NCBI GenBank assembly: GCA_001839685.1
Contig: MLAK01001415.1
Location: 16,763-68,431, forward strand
Direction of reading: 5' to 3'
DNA: 51,669 nucleotides
Origin: Tritrichomonas foetus
Taxonomy: Eukaryota > Parabasalia > Tritrichomonadida > Tritrichomonadidae
In this document: positions 51,612 through 51,669 of the stretch, one piece after another
Position numbering within the stretch: position 1 is the stretch's first letter
Layout of the letters: each line of letters opens with the position of its first letter
The notes under the pieces: generated by a model
Databases searched by the model: none
Told to the model about the DNA's origin: nothing
Seen by the model: only the letters and a program-made list of their open reading frames with translations
Made by a program: the position numbers and the translations under genes

Positions 51612-51669
51612 ATTATCTAAATTAAAACTACTTTACTTGATCAAAAAATTCTTGATTTTTTCTTTCTTT

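Overview
The window looks like nuclear DNA of a parabasalid flagellate, most likely a Tritrichomonas or Trichomonas relative. The DNA is strongly A+T rich. Long genes are single open frames with no visible introns, and intergenic regions are short. One protein resembles the trichomonad initiator-binding protein IBP39. Initiator-like TCAYTW motifs lie about 10 nt before some start codons. The mariner element resembles the Tvmar type, and an axonemal-type dynein fits a flagellated cell. Species assignment is inference.

Layout. Positions 1-2132 hold a decayed gene (about 364-835) and unassigned AT-rich DNA. From 2133 to 17338 lies one dynein heavy chain gene of about 4,100 codons, split by a 2,880-bp pogo/Tigger-like DNA transposon (11237-14116) inserted at a TA. 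At 17751-19031 (minus) is a BTB-like protein with a C-terminal F5/8 type C (discoidin) domain. From 19703 to 23876 is a large ubiquitin-specific protease gene split by a mariner element (21218-22503). A second, nearly identical pogo-like copy (23903-26663, with a 597-N assembly gap) begins 26 bp after the protease stop. The region 11.2-26.7 kb is therefore a cluster of three recent-looking transposon insertions, two of them inside conserved genes.

From 27 kb onward the window is ordinary gene-dense sequence: an unknown acidic helical protein, a BTB-like paralogue without the discoidin domain, a divergent pair (a small possible LisH protein and a coiled-coil protein), the IBP39-like initiator-binding protein, a GAF-containing cyclic nucleotide phosphodiesterase, a three-repeat Myb protein, an EEF1AKMT4-like methyltransferase, a tandem adenosine deaminase whose second half is catalytically dead, a very small ORF, a TRIM37-like RING/B-box/MATH protein, a WD40 protein, and a mevalonate kinase.

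Functional themes are flagellar motility (dynein, perhaps the LisH and WD40 proteins), ubiquitin signalling (USP, TRIM-like ligase, BTB-like proteins), cyclic nucleotide signalling, purine salvage, isoprenoid synthesis and trichomonad-type transcription (IBP39-like and Myb). No operon-like organisation is apparent.

The most interesting observations are: the pogo-like family with two near-identical copies and an internal third TIR-like end; the exact in-frame TA junction in dynein; the USP/mariner junction; the pseudoenzyme half of the deaminase; two strong hairpins; and a GC-rich structured island at about 41.15 kb that may be a non-coding RNA.
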